DNA of 64,000 nt from Pisolithus tinctorius (GCA_024663395.1 JANFAH010000004.1:3286001-3350000), one strand, 5' to 3'; shown: positions 44,979-55,924, counted from the first letter of the stretch. A program made the numbers and translations. Notes: generated by a model from the sequence alone, not told the origin.

Positions 44979-46012
44979 CTACTCGGTCATATCCTCATCT
45001 TCCCCTCCGGCCTCCTCCCCCTCGTCCTCGCCATGGTTCTTCAACCAGTCGGCTTCCTCGCGCAACTCGTCGGAGTCGAGCTCAGATGAGCCCGAGTCCG
45101 AGGGGGACACCGCCATTCCGAAGCCATAGGATTCGTCAAGTATCGACTCGAGGGCATCGGCAATGTGGCCCGAGTTCTCGACGGCGGTCTCGTGCAGCTC
45201 GAAGAGGCTGGCCAAGTTGTTGGCAATCAGCCCCGCGGCCTCGATCAATCGCTCGAGCTTGTCCACGCCAGCCTCCCTCGGCCTACTCCCGCCGGCCTCA
45301 GACTCGTCGAGGTCCAAGATTTCGGTCGGCCTCGTACTCGTCTTCGCCCGTTTCTGATTGCTGGGCCCGGCTTCGGCGTTCTCCTCGTCGACCTTCCTCT
45401 TCTTGCCCTTGACAGCCTTGGGACCGGCCTCGGCGTCCTTTCCATCCCCGGGCCAGCGACACTTGCCTTTCGATTGGTTGCATCGCACGCAGGCGACGCG
45501 TTTCTTGTTACCGTCCACGACAAATTCGCAGACGGTGTGAGCTCGGGCACAGCGGGTACAGCTAAAAAGGTTGTCAAAGAGGATACACACAAGGTTGAGA
45601 AAACCACTCACCCGGGGTCCATGACCACTTTCTTCACCTCCCCCCCGGTCTCATCACCCTTACCGGCCTCGGCCTTGCGCCTACGTTCGGCCTCCCGCCT
45701 CTCCTCCTCTTCGCGCGCTCTCCTCTCCTCGGCCTCCCGCACTGCCTTCTCGGCCTCGGCCTTCTCCTTCTCGGCCCTCTCGGCCTCAATCCGCTCCCTT
45801 TCCGCTCTCTCGGCCTCCAGTCGCGCCTGCTCTTCCCGCCGGGCTTGCTCTGCCGCCTTTCGCTGCTTCCTTTCCTTCGACTTGGCCTTCATCACTTCCT
45901 CCTCGTCGTCGGTGTCATATCGAATGGCGTCATCCGACACCTGGGTCCAGTCGACGACGACCCGGCCTTCGTCGTTCTTGTCTGTCGCGGTGATCGGCCT
46001 TGAGTCAGACAT
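44979..46012 (-). CDS. E2 convergent spliced gene: coiled coil, Zn(II)2Cys6-like cluster, acidic tail (intact)
   Basis: I infer exon 1 as 46012-45612 and exon 2 as 45561-44979, around a 50-nt intron (45562-45611, GTGAGT...TTTAG, phase 2). Together they make exactly 328 codons with no internal stop. Exon 1 begins MSDSRPIT, then an acidic DTDDEEE and about 75 residues of Glu/Arg/Ala-rich coiled coil. Exon 2 opens with C-X2-C-X6-C-X12-C-X2-C-X6-C, which fits the Zn(II)2Cys6 consensus of fungal transcription factors. Basic KGKKRK and KRAKTS segments (nuclear-localisation-like), a helical LERLIEAAGLIANNL region and an acidic tail with EEAGGEDEDM follow. The start lies 139 bp from the 3' LTR, which could supply its promoter. 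I know of no named family. Confidence 0.82.
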
Positions 46013-46137
46013 GATGGTTAGGATGAGAAAGAAAGACGCAAAGGGCTTAGCGGGCCACAAGTATCATTTTTTTCGAACTCAGCCAACTTTCGGACTCAGC
46101 CCACCACTCTCGCAGGGGTCTCATGGGTTCGACCCCT

Positions 46138-46150
46138 AAGAGGGGGATAC
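46138..46150 (+). promoter_or_regulatory. E2 polypurine tract
   Basis: AAGAGGGGGATAC immediately precedes the 3' LTR at 46151, the position expected for plus-strand priming. Confidence 0.75.
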
Positions 46151-46679
46151 TGTCATAGTCATGCCTCGACCCCGGCCGGACTTGGCCTCGCACTCACTCA
46201 GTCCGGCCTCGGCCTCGCCTGTCCCGCATCTCCAGTTGGTCTAGCGCGGGTAGACACTGCTTTGCAGTGTCTGTCATTTCGGTTAAGTCCTGTCCCCGGT
46301 CTTGTCCCCGGTCCACTCTGTCCTGGTCTCCGTTACCTTAGTCATACGTTACTAAACCTGTCTTACCAATCCTCTTAGCAATCCTTGCGAGACCGGCATT
46401 ACCGGTCTCCGTACTATAGTTACTTCTGGTATATAAACTCGTAGATACTCGGCCTGTACTCCTTAGTCTGAAATCAACTAAGTCACCTCTGATAACTCCG
46501 TCTCGGCCTCGGACTCGGACTGAGACCCACGCAAGGGAATAGTGCTGTATCCTCAGTCGCTAAGTCCAAACAGTCCAAACATCTGCATCCTCGACTTCAC
46601 CCCTGACCCCGACCCCTCGGCTTCGCGCCCGCTTCGGTCTCCGGTCCGGACTCAACCCGGACACATCCCATACTTAACA
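46151..46679 (+). repeat. 3' LTR of E2
   Basis: The LTR is 529 bp, near-identical to 39102-39630, and is followed by the target duplication AATGG. Confidence 0.96.
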
Positions 46680-46770
46680 AATGGTCACACAGCACCTCGA
46701 ACACCTTGCCTTTAGCACTGTCGCATTTATGCTTTGGACAAGGTAAGTCCTGGCAGGCAGTTTGACCAAC
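46680..46770 (+). pseudogene. Tyrosine-recombinase-type gene, middle exon end and intron start
   Basis: TQHLEHLAFSTVAFMLWTR continues the exon broken by E2. It then reaches a GTAAGT donor at about 46743, whose intron is interrupted by E3 after CCAAC (46766-46770). The intron resumes at 55925 and ends TTGCAG at about 55945. Confidence 0.7.
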
Positions 46771-47439
46771 TGTTATGCTGATGACTCGTATCGCATCACG
46801 AATCAAGTGCGATGTAGCACAAGCACGTGACTGCATGAGAAGTGACATGTAATTTAACTTCACTAGCAGCAGGACACTAGTCTTGGCCAACCGAAGTCAT
46901 ACTGGCAAGTCCTTGTTGGTACAATGCACAGAGCTAAGGGTGGTTGCAAAGTAGATTTCGAATGAGGGACTGGTACGATACATGCGGGTTTATATACGTA
47001 TGGACAGTACCATAGGTCAAACATTCGAACACAAGTGTGAACACTCACCTGAGCCCGAAAGCAGAGGGCGCAAGGGCGAACGACTGTGGATGGAGCACGA
47101 CAGGGGTGAGCAAGCACAGGGAAGGGGGATTAACTGCGTATATGAGTCATAGGTGGAGCGTTCACCTGGGGTGAATGTGTCACGTGACTGCGTGGATCAG
47201 GGCCACCAGCGGATCACGGTTGGAAGGGGAGTGGACATAATGTCCGGTTATAGTACAACACGGGGTAGACAGGGGTTTACCAAAGGAGGAAAGGGATGAC
47301 ATAAGAGAAATGTACAGAACGCAAGTCTGACTGCATAGACAGCGGCTTGCAGAGTGGCAGAACATCCCAGGAGTGGGATGAGGCACGAACAGGCTACGTA
47401 AGTGTCTGCAAGAGGGAACAATGTGAGCGCAGTGTAACA
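46771..47439 (-). repeat. 3' LTR of E3
   Basis: The LTR is 669 bp and matches 55256-55924. On the minus strand it begins TGTTACACTG and ends GCATAACA. It is preceded on that strand by the purine tract TTGAGGGGGGGGTGA. Confidence 0.94.
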
Positions 47440-47514
47440 TCACCCCCCCCTCAAGGCCTGAGGTCCTCCGAAGGCGAGTAGAGGCCTTGTTGCACCCAGG
47501 AGCAGATCTCGGAG

Positions 47515-48920
47515 TTAGTTGCCACTGTGAGCTGGGCAGTTAGCCAACCAATGTCCAAGGCATGAGCATTGGTAACAGGTGAACTGATGCAAGGGGATGC
47601 TGCCAATCGATGGGAACGAGCCCACCAAGTTCTCTCTTGCTGAGGGCAGAGACAGGTACAGGGACGAAGGGAGTTGCTGGTAGAGCTCTTGACGTCTGAT
47701 GAGTGTAGAAGAGGGCTCTTCCAGCAGCATCACCTTGGGCCTGAGTGAAGAAGTCAAGCCAGTCATGGGGCGATCCGTTGAAGGGGACAGACACAAGTGC
47801 GTCTGCAATGGCCTGGAAGTGTTCTCGACCCTGGCCCAGTACAACCTTCTCCCAGCAATCGTGACACCTCTGTTCGACATTTCCGACAGCTTCTCCACCT
47901 CTTCCAGATCCAGATTGTAGCGGCCCTCAGAGACTGGCTTCTTCTCCCACAACCTTCTGTGTTTGTTCTTGGTGAGGGTCCACAGGTAAGCCTGATCCTC
48001 TAGACGCTGCTTGATGCGTCGGAGGGAGGAGCCCATGGGACCATGACATCAAGGGGGGTTTGGTTGAGGAAGGCGCGAAAGGAGGAGATGAGGGAGGGGC
48101 CGTAGTCTTTGTAGATGATCTTGACAACAGCCTCCTGGGTCTTGAGGGTCTCCTGGAGGATGGCAGAGTTGGCTTTGTCAATGTCTTCATATGTATGTGC
48201 CTCGAAGCTTCCCTCCGCTGTCGCTACCTGATCATGTACATGCTTACCAATCACTTCTGAGCTTCTGAAGATCTTAGACAACACCCGTAAATGCTCGTGG
48301 CATTCTCCTGCTCTCCAGCCATGTGATTCCCAGCGCTTGAAGTCGTTAAGGCAGCCACATGTAACCAAGGAAGATGCTTGCCTCGGGAGCCACCCACCTG
48401 GTCGTAGAGGGGGCTGTGGGTGCGACTGTGGGGGCCGAGAGGTCGGCCGGTGCAAACGGATGGTGCTGGAGTGGATGCACCAGAGCGAGGGACTGGGGAG
48501 GGGGACTTGTAACCAGCTTGGGAGAGTGGAGGGGTGTTGCAGGACCGGAAAGAGGCGTCATAGCGAGGCTCAGGTGGTCCCAAGTGAGCCCTGGACTTTC
48601 CCTTGCAGGCATCCTTGCAAGCTCTCTGCAAAGTGGGGACCGAGCAGATGACCGGGTATGGGTATGGGCAGCCGGTGGAGGCGACAGAGTTGTGAAGGGG
48701 TTGGTAGGCACCCACATATGAGGAGTGGGCAGATACCACAGGGGATGGGGAGCATAGCACTCTGTGGGGGCGTACCAGTGGTTCTGAGACATGTGGAGGG
48801 GGTACTGGCATAGCGATCAAAGTAGGGTCTGGCGGGATCATAGGGTTCGTCAATGTCAGCATGGAAGTCATTGTCGAAATAGTCGGAGCCGGGGTTCTCT
48901 GTGTTGGGGGTGTAGGACAT
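47515..48920 (-). pseudogene. E3 third ORF: Pro/Ser-rich protein with C-terminal zinc knuckle
   Basis: Downstream of pol and in the same sense, fragments in shifting frames read from MSYTPNTENPGSDYFDNDF near 48920. They pass through a Pro-rich region, then WESHGWRAGECHEHLRVL, EDIDKANSAILQETLKTQE and DYGPSLISSFRAFLNQTPLD, to a terminal CYQCSCLGHWLANC knuckle near 47550. The estimated product is about 460 residues. Gag-like domains downstream of pol are unusual. This family recurs as hypothetical proteins in Agaricomycetes, from memory. Role unknown; RNA binding is likely from the knuckle. Confidence 0.65.
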
Positions 48921-48926
48921 AGCAGT

Positions 48927-51900
48927 TCAGAGGTTGTGGACACGCTTGTACTCCCTGAGAGCCTCTGGGGCATTTATAAGGTTTTCCTTGCCTTCCCAAC
49001 TGTTCTGGGAATGCAGGTAAGCGAGCCACTTGACAAGGTAGAGGTATTTTTGCTGTGGGGTTACACTGGGCTCTTTTGACGATGACTTGACCTTGTGCGC
49101 ACATTTGTGCTTAAGTATAGCCTCAACTTCCCATTCGTTCTCATCTCCTACCAACTCAGGAGGAAGTGGGGGTTGAGCTGGGCCATACTCGTGCATTTCG
49201 ACAAAAGGGGTGAGTTTTGATGCATGGAACACGGGGTGTATTCGCCAGCTAGGGGGTAGCTGGAGCTTGTATGTGACTGGGCCGACCCATCCAGAAATTA
49301 CAAATGGCCATGTCATCTGGGCACAAGCTTCTTCGAGGGAACCTCCCTTTTCAGGTCGGAAGTGTCTAGCCACACCTTATCTCCCATGGCAAACTCCGTA
49401 TAGGTCCCTTTCGATCTTGATCTCATCAACTCCTGTGCTTCTTTATGAGCGATTATTGTGGCGTCTCGGTTGGCAGCCAGGTGCTCGAGTCGGTCTCTCG
49501 CTAGGGACTCCTGCGGGGGTTGTTCCATAGGGTAAGGGGGTGGAATCAAATCCATACATGAGCGAGTATGGCGTCTGGCTGTGAGACAAGTGTACACACG
49601 AGTTATGTGCCATTTGAGTGTCCGGGAGTTTGGTGTGCCAGTTGTGAGGACCCGTATCTGTGTACATGTGCAGGTAGGTGCCGACCTCCTGGTTCACACA
49701 TTCTGCCTTGCCATTGGTCTGTGGATGGTAGGCGGTGGAGGCCTTCAGTTCAATTCTGAGGGACCGGTAAAGGTCTCTGGTAAAGGTGGAGACAAACTGA
49801 GGTCCTTGGTCCGATATGACAGCTTCTGGGACACCCCAATGAGGTAAACGTAGGCATGGTAGAGGTCTGTGATACCAACACTGTCTATGGTCTTAGCGGT
49901 CAGTAGGAAGAATGCGCCTTTAGTTAGCCCCTGATCTACGAATGGTGAGGATGGAATCAATATTTTCCTCCTGACAGGGGTAGGTCGGTGACCAAGTCCA
50001 TTGAGATCTGTTTGAAGGGGAAGGGGTTCTTTGCTATGTCATGCGGGGTGATCGGCAGGGTCGTCAGATGCGTGTTGACCTTGTTTGCCTGGCAGACCAG
50101 GCATCCTTTGCAGTAGTTGTGGATGGACTGGTACAATTCCAGGGCCACCACACATACTTGTTCATTTTCTTCATCATTGCCTTTACTCCAGGGTGTCTGA
50201 ACATGGGGAGGTCATGGTACTGCAGAGGACGTCTTGGCAAACTGGCTCTGGCATGAAGATCCTCCTTCCTTTCCTTCTGACTCTGTCAGACCTTCTGTTG
50301 TTTCAGGGGCTGAGAGGGACACAGATGCTTTCTTTACCTCCTGGTACAAGTCAGCATTTAGCTGGAAAATGTGTCCTTTACCTTTCTGAACCTTTGGTGT
50401 TTCCTCAGATGGGTGTTCAGCAGGTTTCGGTTCCCCAAAAGAGACCTTTCGGACAGGCTTCGGAGCCTCTGAGGTCTGGGAATTGTCCTGTTGATTTGAT
50501 GAGGGAAACAATGGAGGGTCTCACCCCCCCCTCAAGCCAAACGGCCTTTGGAAGTAGGGTAGAGACAGTACTTGGCTTGGCATTGAAGTCCGAGCGGCAG
50601 GAAAGGGTGTCGGTGGTGGAGTTTTTCATCCCCACTATGTGGATGAACAGGAGCAGGTACTCCTGAAGTGTGGCTTGCCACCTGGCCTGTCAAGCAGTCA
50701 ACCTCTGGGGTTGTGCATAATAGGTGATATTTTGGTGGTCGGTGTAGACCTTAGTCAGTTCTGGCGGCGAAAGCAAATAGGGGCGCCATTGCTTGAGGGC
50801 GCGCATTACTGCTAGCATCTCCAGATCATAGACCTGGTAATTTTGTTTGGCGCCAGTAAGCGACTGGGACATATACGCACAGGGGTGAAGTGTTCCTGAG
50901 TTGTCGGCCTGTGACAGGACAGCACTGGTGCCAGAGCCTTGAGGCATCGGTGTGTAAGACGAATGGCTTCCAGAGGTCCGGAAGCCATAGTACCCGGTTT
51001 GGATGAGAGGGCCTTCTTCAGATCTTTGAAGGCCAAAGTCTGTTTGGGGCCCCAGGTCCATTTGGCGTTTTTCTTGGACAGATCATGCAGCAGTCGGGTG
51101 GTCTGCGAGAAGCCGGAGATGAACTGCCTATAGAAGTTGCAGAAGCAAGGAAGGAATTAAGGGTTGTCGGAGCAGGCCAAGTTTTGATGGCTTCGATTTT
51201 GACCTCTGATGGTTCGTACTGACCCTGTCGGATCACAAACCCTAAAAACTCTATCTCTTCGGCTTCGAAGGTGCACTTCTTGAGCTTGAGGCAGAGGTGT
51301 TCCTTTGAGGCGACTTGCAGAAACCGTCAAACTGCAGCGTGCAGTCCTTCCTTGGTTTTTGAGTGTATTGTGACATCATCCATGAAGATGACAGCCTTCC
51401 TCTCATTCTTGAGCTCTCCGAAGGTGTGATCCATGTATCTCTGGAAAGTCGGTGGTGAGTTGCACTGCCCAAAGAACATTACCGTCGGTTCGAAGAGTCC
51501 TCTCGGGGTAATGAAAGCCCCTTTCCACTCGTCACCCTCCTTCACCCTTACGTTGGTGAATCCCCAGTGGACATCGAACTTGGCGAAGTATCATGAGTTG
51601 GCGAGCTCGTCCAGGAGGGATTTTACGTCGGGAAGGGGGTACAAGTCGATGACAGTATGAGAGTTTAGGTAGTGGTAGTCTTGGATGAGTCTTCTTTTAC
51701 TGTCCTTTTTTCCTACGAAGAACACGGGAGCTGCCTGTGAAGACTTCGAGGGGTGTATCTTTCCACATCTAAGGTTTTCATCGATGAACTTGTTGAGAGT
51801 CTTGAGTTCGTCGAGGGACAGCAGATAGATGGCTCCTTTCTTCGGCTGGAAGCTGGGCTTCAGGCGGATTTTGTGGTCGAGGAAACCCCTATGGGGTGGA

Positions 51901-53590
51901 AGAGGGATTTCTTCTTTGGAGAAGACTACCAAGAAATCATGGTATTCCGGGGGTAACTCTACCTCTGCCTGTATGTGAGAAGCCTCAAGTTTCATAGAAA
52001 TGGAGGTTTGGTTTATCTTGATGGTTCTAGCAAAATCGGTTCCTTGGACATGGTTTTTCTTGTCGAGGCCATGGTCGAGTTCTCCCCAGCCGATCAGCTT
52101 TCTGGTCGTCCAGCTGATTATAGGGTTATGCTCTTTGAGCCAGGGCATGCCGAGGAGGAGGGATTCCCAGTTCCCGAGCTTGAGGACATACGCGCGAATA
52201 TGCATGGTTCTTCCCCATATTCTTGCTCTAAAGGAAGCGATGTGGGTTACCCCAATCTCCGGTTTTGCCTTTGTAGCCCCTGGACTCCCATGGTCTCGCA
52301 ATCTTCTGTGTCGGGATGTTGTATTTCTCAACTATCGCAGGATTGATGATGTTTGTTTCGGCGCTGTAGGGAGTAGTATACTCCCTGAGGCCGAAATAGG
52401 GATGCCAACACCAAAATTCCCGCCGTCACCAAAGTTGACCCCTATCAAAGTTCCACATCTGTCGTCTTCAGAATTATTGCATCAGCCTCGTGCATCAGCC
52501 TCGTGCACCGCCTCGCCTGTTGATCCTTCAGAGCTCCCCTGTCCATCAATAACACACACCAGTCATTGTCCCGGAATTCTGTGTCAACATCAACCTGACA
52601 CACGTCTATCCGGAATTCCGCAGTCCTGTCGCCTCAACCTCCGCCTCGCCACGTAGCCGGGAGATCACGCAGATCATCAGTAAAAACTCCGGTTACCTCT
52701 CTCGCTCTTCTCCTGCGAACCTTTCTCTGCAATGCGAGTACCCCCTTGCATCTATGGCCTCTATCCTTCGCGCACTCCATGGTATGATGTACACTTGTCC
52801 TGCTGGAATATACCCATCTTTTCCCATTTGTTTTTCTCGGTTACTACTTAACAGTTTGTCTTCACATGATCCTGTATGGCTTTGACATCTGACCATGTCG
52901 CCCTCTTTGTTTTTCGGAATTTTGCTTTACCCGCCCCACATTTCTCCGATCAGTACCTTACTATCCATGTACTATATAAGTCCACCTTAGAGATGAAAAA
53001 GAATCATCTTTCAGGACTCACCATCTGTGTCACATGTGAGTCTAAGGTGTTCTAAGTGTCCTTGCATCCTCTGTGTTTGCTGTGTACCTGCGTCTTTGCG
53101 TCATCTGCATCCACTGTGTCTCCTGTGTCTTTGTGTCCTTGGTCTGCTAGTTCCTCATTTCCCCTCTCGAGCGCCTAATTCGTCTTGGAGTTACTTCGTC
53201 GGGTCAAGATCATCTCTCAGAATTTCAGAAGCAAAGTCTATTCCTATCTACAACTCTGCGGAATTAAATTCCGTGCCCTACATTTGACTCTTCAACCAAC
53301 TCTATCATCGTACTCTACGTCTCCTTCCAACTCAGCACCCCTTGGGTCGAGCCTAGGGATTTCCCTTACAGCCTTCCCCTATCCACACGCTACCCAGAGG
53401 TAGTGTCCCACAGCGCCTGAGTCGAGGATGGTTCAGACTGTAGCGTTTTTGCGATTGATGAGGTAAGCGAAACCAGCGATGGAAGTGATTGACATATCTT
53501 GTTCGTAATCATACACTTTCTTGGTTTCTACCCTGACCTCTACCTTTCAGGATACAATGGGCTCTCTTCCTGATGCTACACCAGGATAGC
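48927..53590 (-). pseudogene. pol: E3 Pol: protease, RT, RNase H, integrase, chromodomain (fragmented)
   Basis: Minus-strand order: protease DSG split by the solo LTR (TNIINPAIVEKYNIP resumes at 52360); RT with FMDD at about 51386-51375; RNase H near 51060-50690; an integrase zinc region and core at about 50151-49500 (QISMDLVTD first Asp, VISDQGPQF second); and a chromodomain at about 49115-48930 (EWEVEAILKHK...YLVKWLAY). TGA codons at 51593-51591 and 51329-51327 sit where Arg is expected, and several frameshifts follow. If the 1052-bp insertion and its duplication are left out, pol is in the same frame as gag, unlike E1 and E2. Confidence 0.85.
52365..53412 (+). repeat. Solo LTR of the E4 family inserted in E3 protease
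   Basis: The 1048-bp sequence begins TGTAGGGAG, ends GTCCCACA, and is flanked by a 4-bp duplication GCGC (52361-52364 and 53413-53416). Leaving it out restores continuity across the protease DSG region. Its last about 675 bp match the E4 5' LTR (about 10814-12212 without insert); the first about 370 bp do not. TATATAA lies at about 52971. Confidence 0.9.
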
Positions 53591-53593
53591 CTT

Positions 53594-54943
53594 TCAAAAA
53601 TCCAGTTGACCTTTCGGTCCACCATCATCTGTGGGTTCATCATTCTCCCCACAGTAGTGGTCAACTGGCTCTGAATCTCCCTCCTCTTCGGAATTCTTGT
53701 CGAGCTCCTTGAGCATTGCCAGGATGCGAGTGTGGAACTTTTGGGCCAAGGAAGACCTACTGTTTGTTGTGGATGAGGGACATTTGGATTTCATATGTCC
53801 TGTCCTACTGCACCCATAACAGGTAGGAGCTTCACTCTGTGATCGGACCTTGGACTTCCAATCAACATCCATGGCGTAGGGGTCTCGGTATGGAAGCTTT
53901 GGAGATGAAGAGGATTTTGATCCGTGCAATCCTTGTTCTTGCTTCCAGAGATAGGAGCAGTCTTGGAAGGTTGCCTTTCTGGAAAAGACCTTGAGTGTGG
54001 CCATTGCTGCACATGTGGCTGTCGCTTGCCAGATCCAATCCTCTACAGTGTCGGGCTTGGGCCCCGACATGAGGATCCACTTGTTAACCTCCTTGTTGAG
54101 TCCCTTTCCAAAAAACACTGCAGCAGTTGTGTCGCGGGTGGAAATTTGGGCTTTGTTGAGGCAGTTGCAGAAATCTGCAATATACTCGTCAAGGGAGCAG
54201 TCCCCTTGACGGATGGCCGAGAGGTAGATTAATGCAGTAGCTTTGGCATCTCCTACTTGGAAGGTTTCTTTTAATTTCACGACAAACTCATCCCAACCAT
54301 CGAAGATCTTGAGATCCCCAAGAGCAGTTGTGTTCTCATTGACGTAGGCTTCGGCGAAGGCATGGGCCAAGCCACTTCCCATATAGGAGAGGGTAAATGC
54401 GATCTTGGACTGATCCTCGTAGTAGACATGGTCGTTGGTCACAAGGTAGAGTTTGACACTGCTTAACCAGGCCGAAAAGTCCTGGTGCGCTCCATTGTAA
54501 GAGAAGGGTTTATTCAGGCCAATTTCTTTCAGTCCTCCTCCCTTAGAGTCATGTTCCTTTCCTTTCTCCTCGGAACCTTGGGAGGGGCCTTTAGGCCTTA
54601 CCACATCTCTGCCAAAGAGCGACTTGTAGAATTTGGCAGCCATTTTGGGGGTGACCCTAGTCTGGCTGGCAAAGGGGTCCTGGATGTTTAGTCCAGAGGC
54701 TTGGTGGGCAAGTTCTTCTGCCATTTGGTTGGCTGAAGTAGTAGGTAGGTAGATATCTGTGGATGACGAAGGTGTGGGGTCTGCTGGTCTGGCTGTCCCA
54801 ATCTGAGTTTCGATGTCCAGGCTTGAAGGCCTCAGTTCGTGATAAGAGGTAAAGTTTACTGGTGAGGTCGATTCTGCCGCTTGCCCAAGTTGGGGTCTTA
54901 CTGGCGGGTCTTCAAGACCTATACGAGGGTTTGGTGTTTGCAC
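53594..54943 (-). CDS. gag: E3 Gag
   Basis: This intact 449-residue frame has an N-terminal Pro/Thr-rich region, then a Lys/Gly-rich segment. A capsid-type Gag domain covers residues 145-330 (KPFSYNGAHQDFSAWLSSVK...WDEFVVKLKETF). A zinc knuckle CYGCSRTGHMKSKC (C-X2-C-X4-H-X4-C) lies near residue 385, followed by an acidic tail. The start chosen is the first Met after the leader. The TGA stop at 53596-53594 is followed in the same frame by protease sequence, so readthrough or a lost sense codon may once have joined them. Confidence 0.9.
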   Translation of the reverse strand: MQTPNPRIGLEDPPVRPQLGQAAESTSPVNFTSYHELRPSSLDIETQIGTARPADPTPSSSTDIYLPTTSANQMAEELAHQASGLNIQDPFASQTRVTPKMAAKFYKSLFGRDVVRPKGPSQGSEEKGKEHDSKGGGLKEIGLNKPFSYNGAHQDFSAWLSSVKLYLVTNDHVYYEDQSKIAFTLSYMGSGLAHAFAEAYVNENTTALGDLKIFDGWDEFVVKLKETFQVGDAKATALIYLSAIRQGDCSLDEYIADFCNCLNKAQISTRDTTAAVFFGKGLNKEVNKWILMSGPKPDTVEDWIWQATATCAAMATLKVFSRKATFQDCSYLWKQEQGLHGSKSSSSPKLPYRDPYAMDVDWKSKVRSQSEAPTCYGCSRTGHMKSKCPSSTTNSRSSLAQKFHTRILAMLKELDKNSEEEGDSEPVDHYCGENDEPTDDGGPKGQLDF

Positions 54944-55255
54944 CGAAGGGTGTCAAATAAGTGGCCTCGCTTGGAGGACTTCCTTTCCTTTATGAGATGG
55001 TATGGGGGGTTTGAATGAAGAGGCTGCTGATGGAGGCCTCTTACTTCCTTCTTCTTGGCAGTGCGAAGACACGTTGATGAAGTGGAAGGTTAGTGCCGAA
55101 GGTTAGGGGCTAGCTCACTGATATTAAACCAGTGGTTCCTGTGGGAGTGGTGGGAGGTGGTCGTTCTGCAGGCTATTTTGCCTAGCAAGGATTCCAGACC
55201 ACAGGTATCCGAAGGTAGTCCGGGCTTTGATGTGTCTGGGTGATTCGAAATCTTC
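54944..55255 (-). other. E3 leader with self-complementary primer site
   Basis: The minus-strand primer site AGATTTCGAAT (55253-55243), 2 nt from the LTR, is the reverse complement of ATTCGAAATCT at 55448-55438 inside the 5' LTR. A TATATAAA-like box on the minus strand near 55482-55474 places the mRNA start there. The rest of the leader is not coding. Confidence 0.72.
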
Positions 55256-55924
55256 TGTTATGCCAATGATTCGTATCACGTCACAAATCAAGTGCAATGT
55301 AGCACAAGCATGTGACTGCGCGAGAAGTGATGCATAATTTAACTTCACTAGCGGCAGGACACTAGTCTTGGCCAACTGAAGTCATACTGGCAAGTCCTTG
55401 TTGGTACAATGCACAGAGCTAAGGGTGGTTGCAAAGTAGATTTCGAATGAGGGACTGGTATGATACATGCAGGTTTATATATGTATGTACAGTACCGTAG
55501 GTCAAACATTTGAACACAAGTGCAAACACTCACCCGAGCCCGAAAGCAGAGGGCGCAAGGGCAAATGACTGCAGATGGAGCACGACAGGGGTGAGCAAGC
55601 ACAGGGAAGGGGGATTAACCATGTATATGAGTCGTAGGTGGAGCGTTCACCCAGGGTGAATGTGTCATGTGACCGCGTGGATCAGGGCCACTAGCGGATC
55701 ACAGATGGAAGGGGAGTGGACGTAATATCCGGTTATAGTACAACGCGGGGTAGACAGGGGTCTACCAAAGGAGGAAAGGGATGACATAAGAGAAATGTAC
55801 AGAACGCAAGTCCAACTGCGTAGACAGTGGCTTGCAGAGTGGCAGAACATCCCAGGAGCGGGATGAGGCATGAACGGGCTACATAAGTGTCTGCAAGAGG
55901 GAACAATGTGAGTGCAGTGTAACA
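55256..55924 (-). repeat. 5' LTR of E3
   Basis: The LTR is 669 bp and matches 46771-47439. It contains the minus-strand TATA-like box and the 11-nt self-priming sequence. Confidence 0.94.

Larger units (their letters stand above)
39102..46679 (+). mobile_element. E2: full-length chromodomain Ty3/gypsy retrotransposon (Tf1/sushi-like)
   Basis: The element is 7578 bp with 529-bp LTRs (TGTCATAGTC...TACTTAACA) and target duplication AATGG at 39097-39101 and 46680-46684. The LTRs differ at only about six places by eye (four transitions, two single-base indels), so it is the youngest element here. Its layout matches E1: self-priming site, gag, frameshift pseudoknot, pol with chromodomain, and a convergent spliced gene. 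Gag has one TGA and pol two frameshifts, but the convergent gene is intact. Confidence 0.97.
46771..55924 (-). mobile_element. E3: chromodomain Ty3/gypsy retrotransposon, minus strand, with extra 3' ORF
   Basis: The element is 9154 bp with 669-bp LTRs at 46771-47439 and 55256-55924 and target duplication CCAAC at 46766-46770 and 55925-55929. On the minus strand the order is 5' LTR, self-priming site, gag, pol (interrupted by a solo LTR at 52365-53412), chromodomain, an extra ORF with a zinc knuckle, a purine tract (complement of 47440-47455) and the 3' LTR. The LTRs differ at scattered transitions. Several TGA codons and frameshifts break pol. Confidence 0.95.

Noticed and set aside
50518..50536. 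Second (central) polypurine tract in E3
   Set aside because: It resembles the terminal tract, but it reads as coding sequence and nothing else marks a plus-strand start.
55236..55255. tRNA-type primer site TGGGTGATTCGAA beside the E3 right LTR
   Set aside because: It is on the wrong strand for an element whose gag and pol run on the minus strand. The self-complementary 11-mer explains the sequence better.
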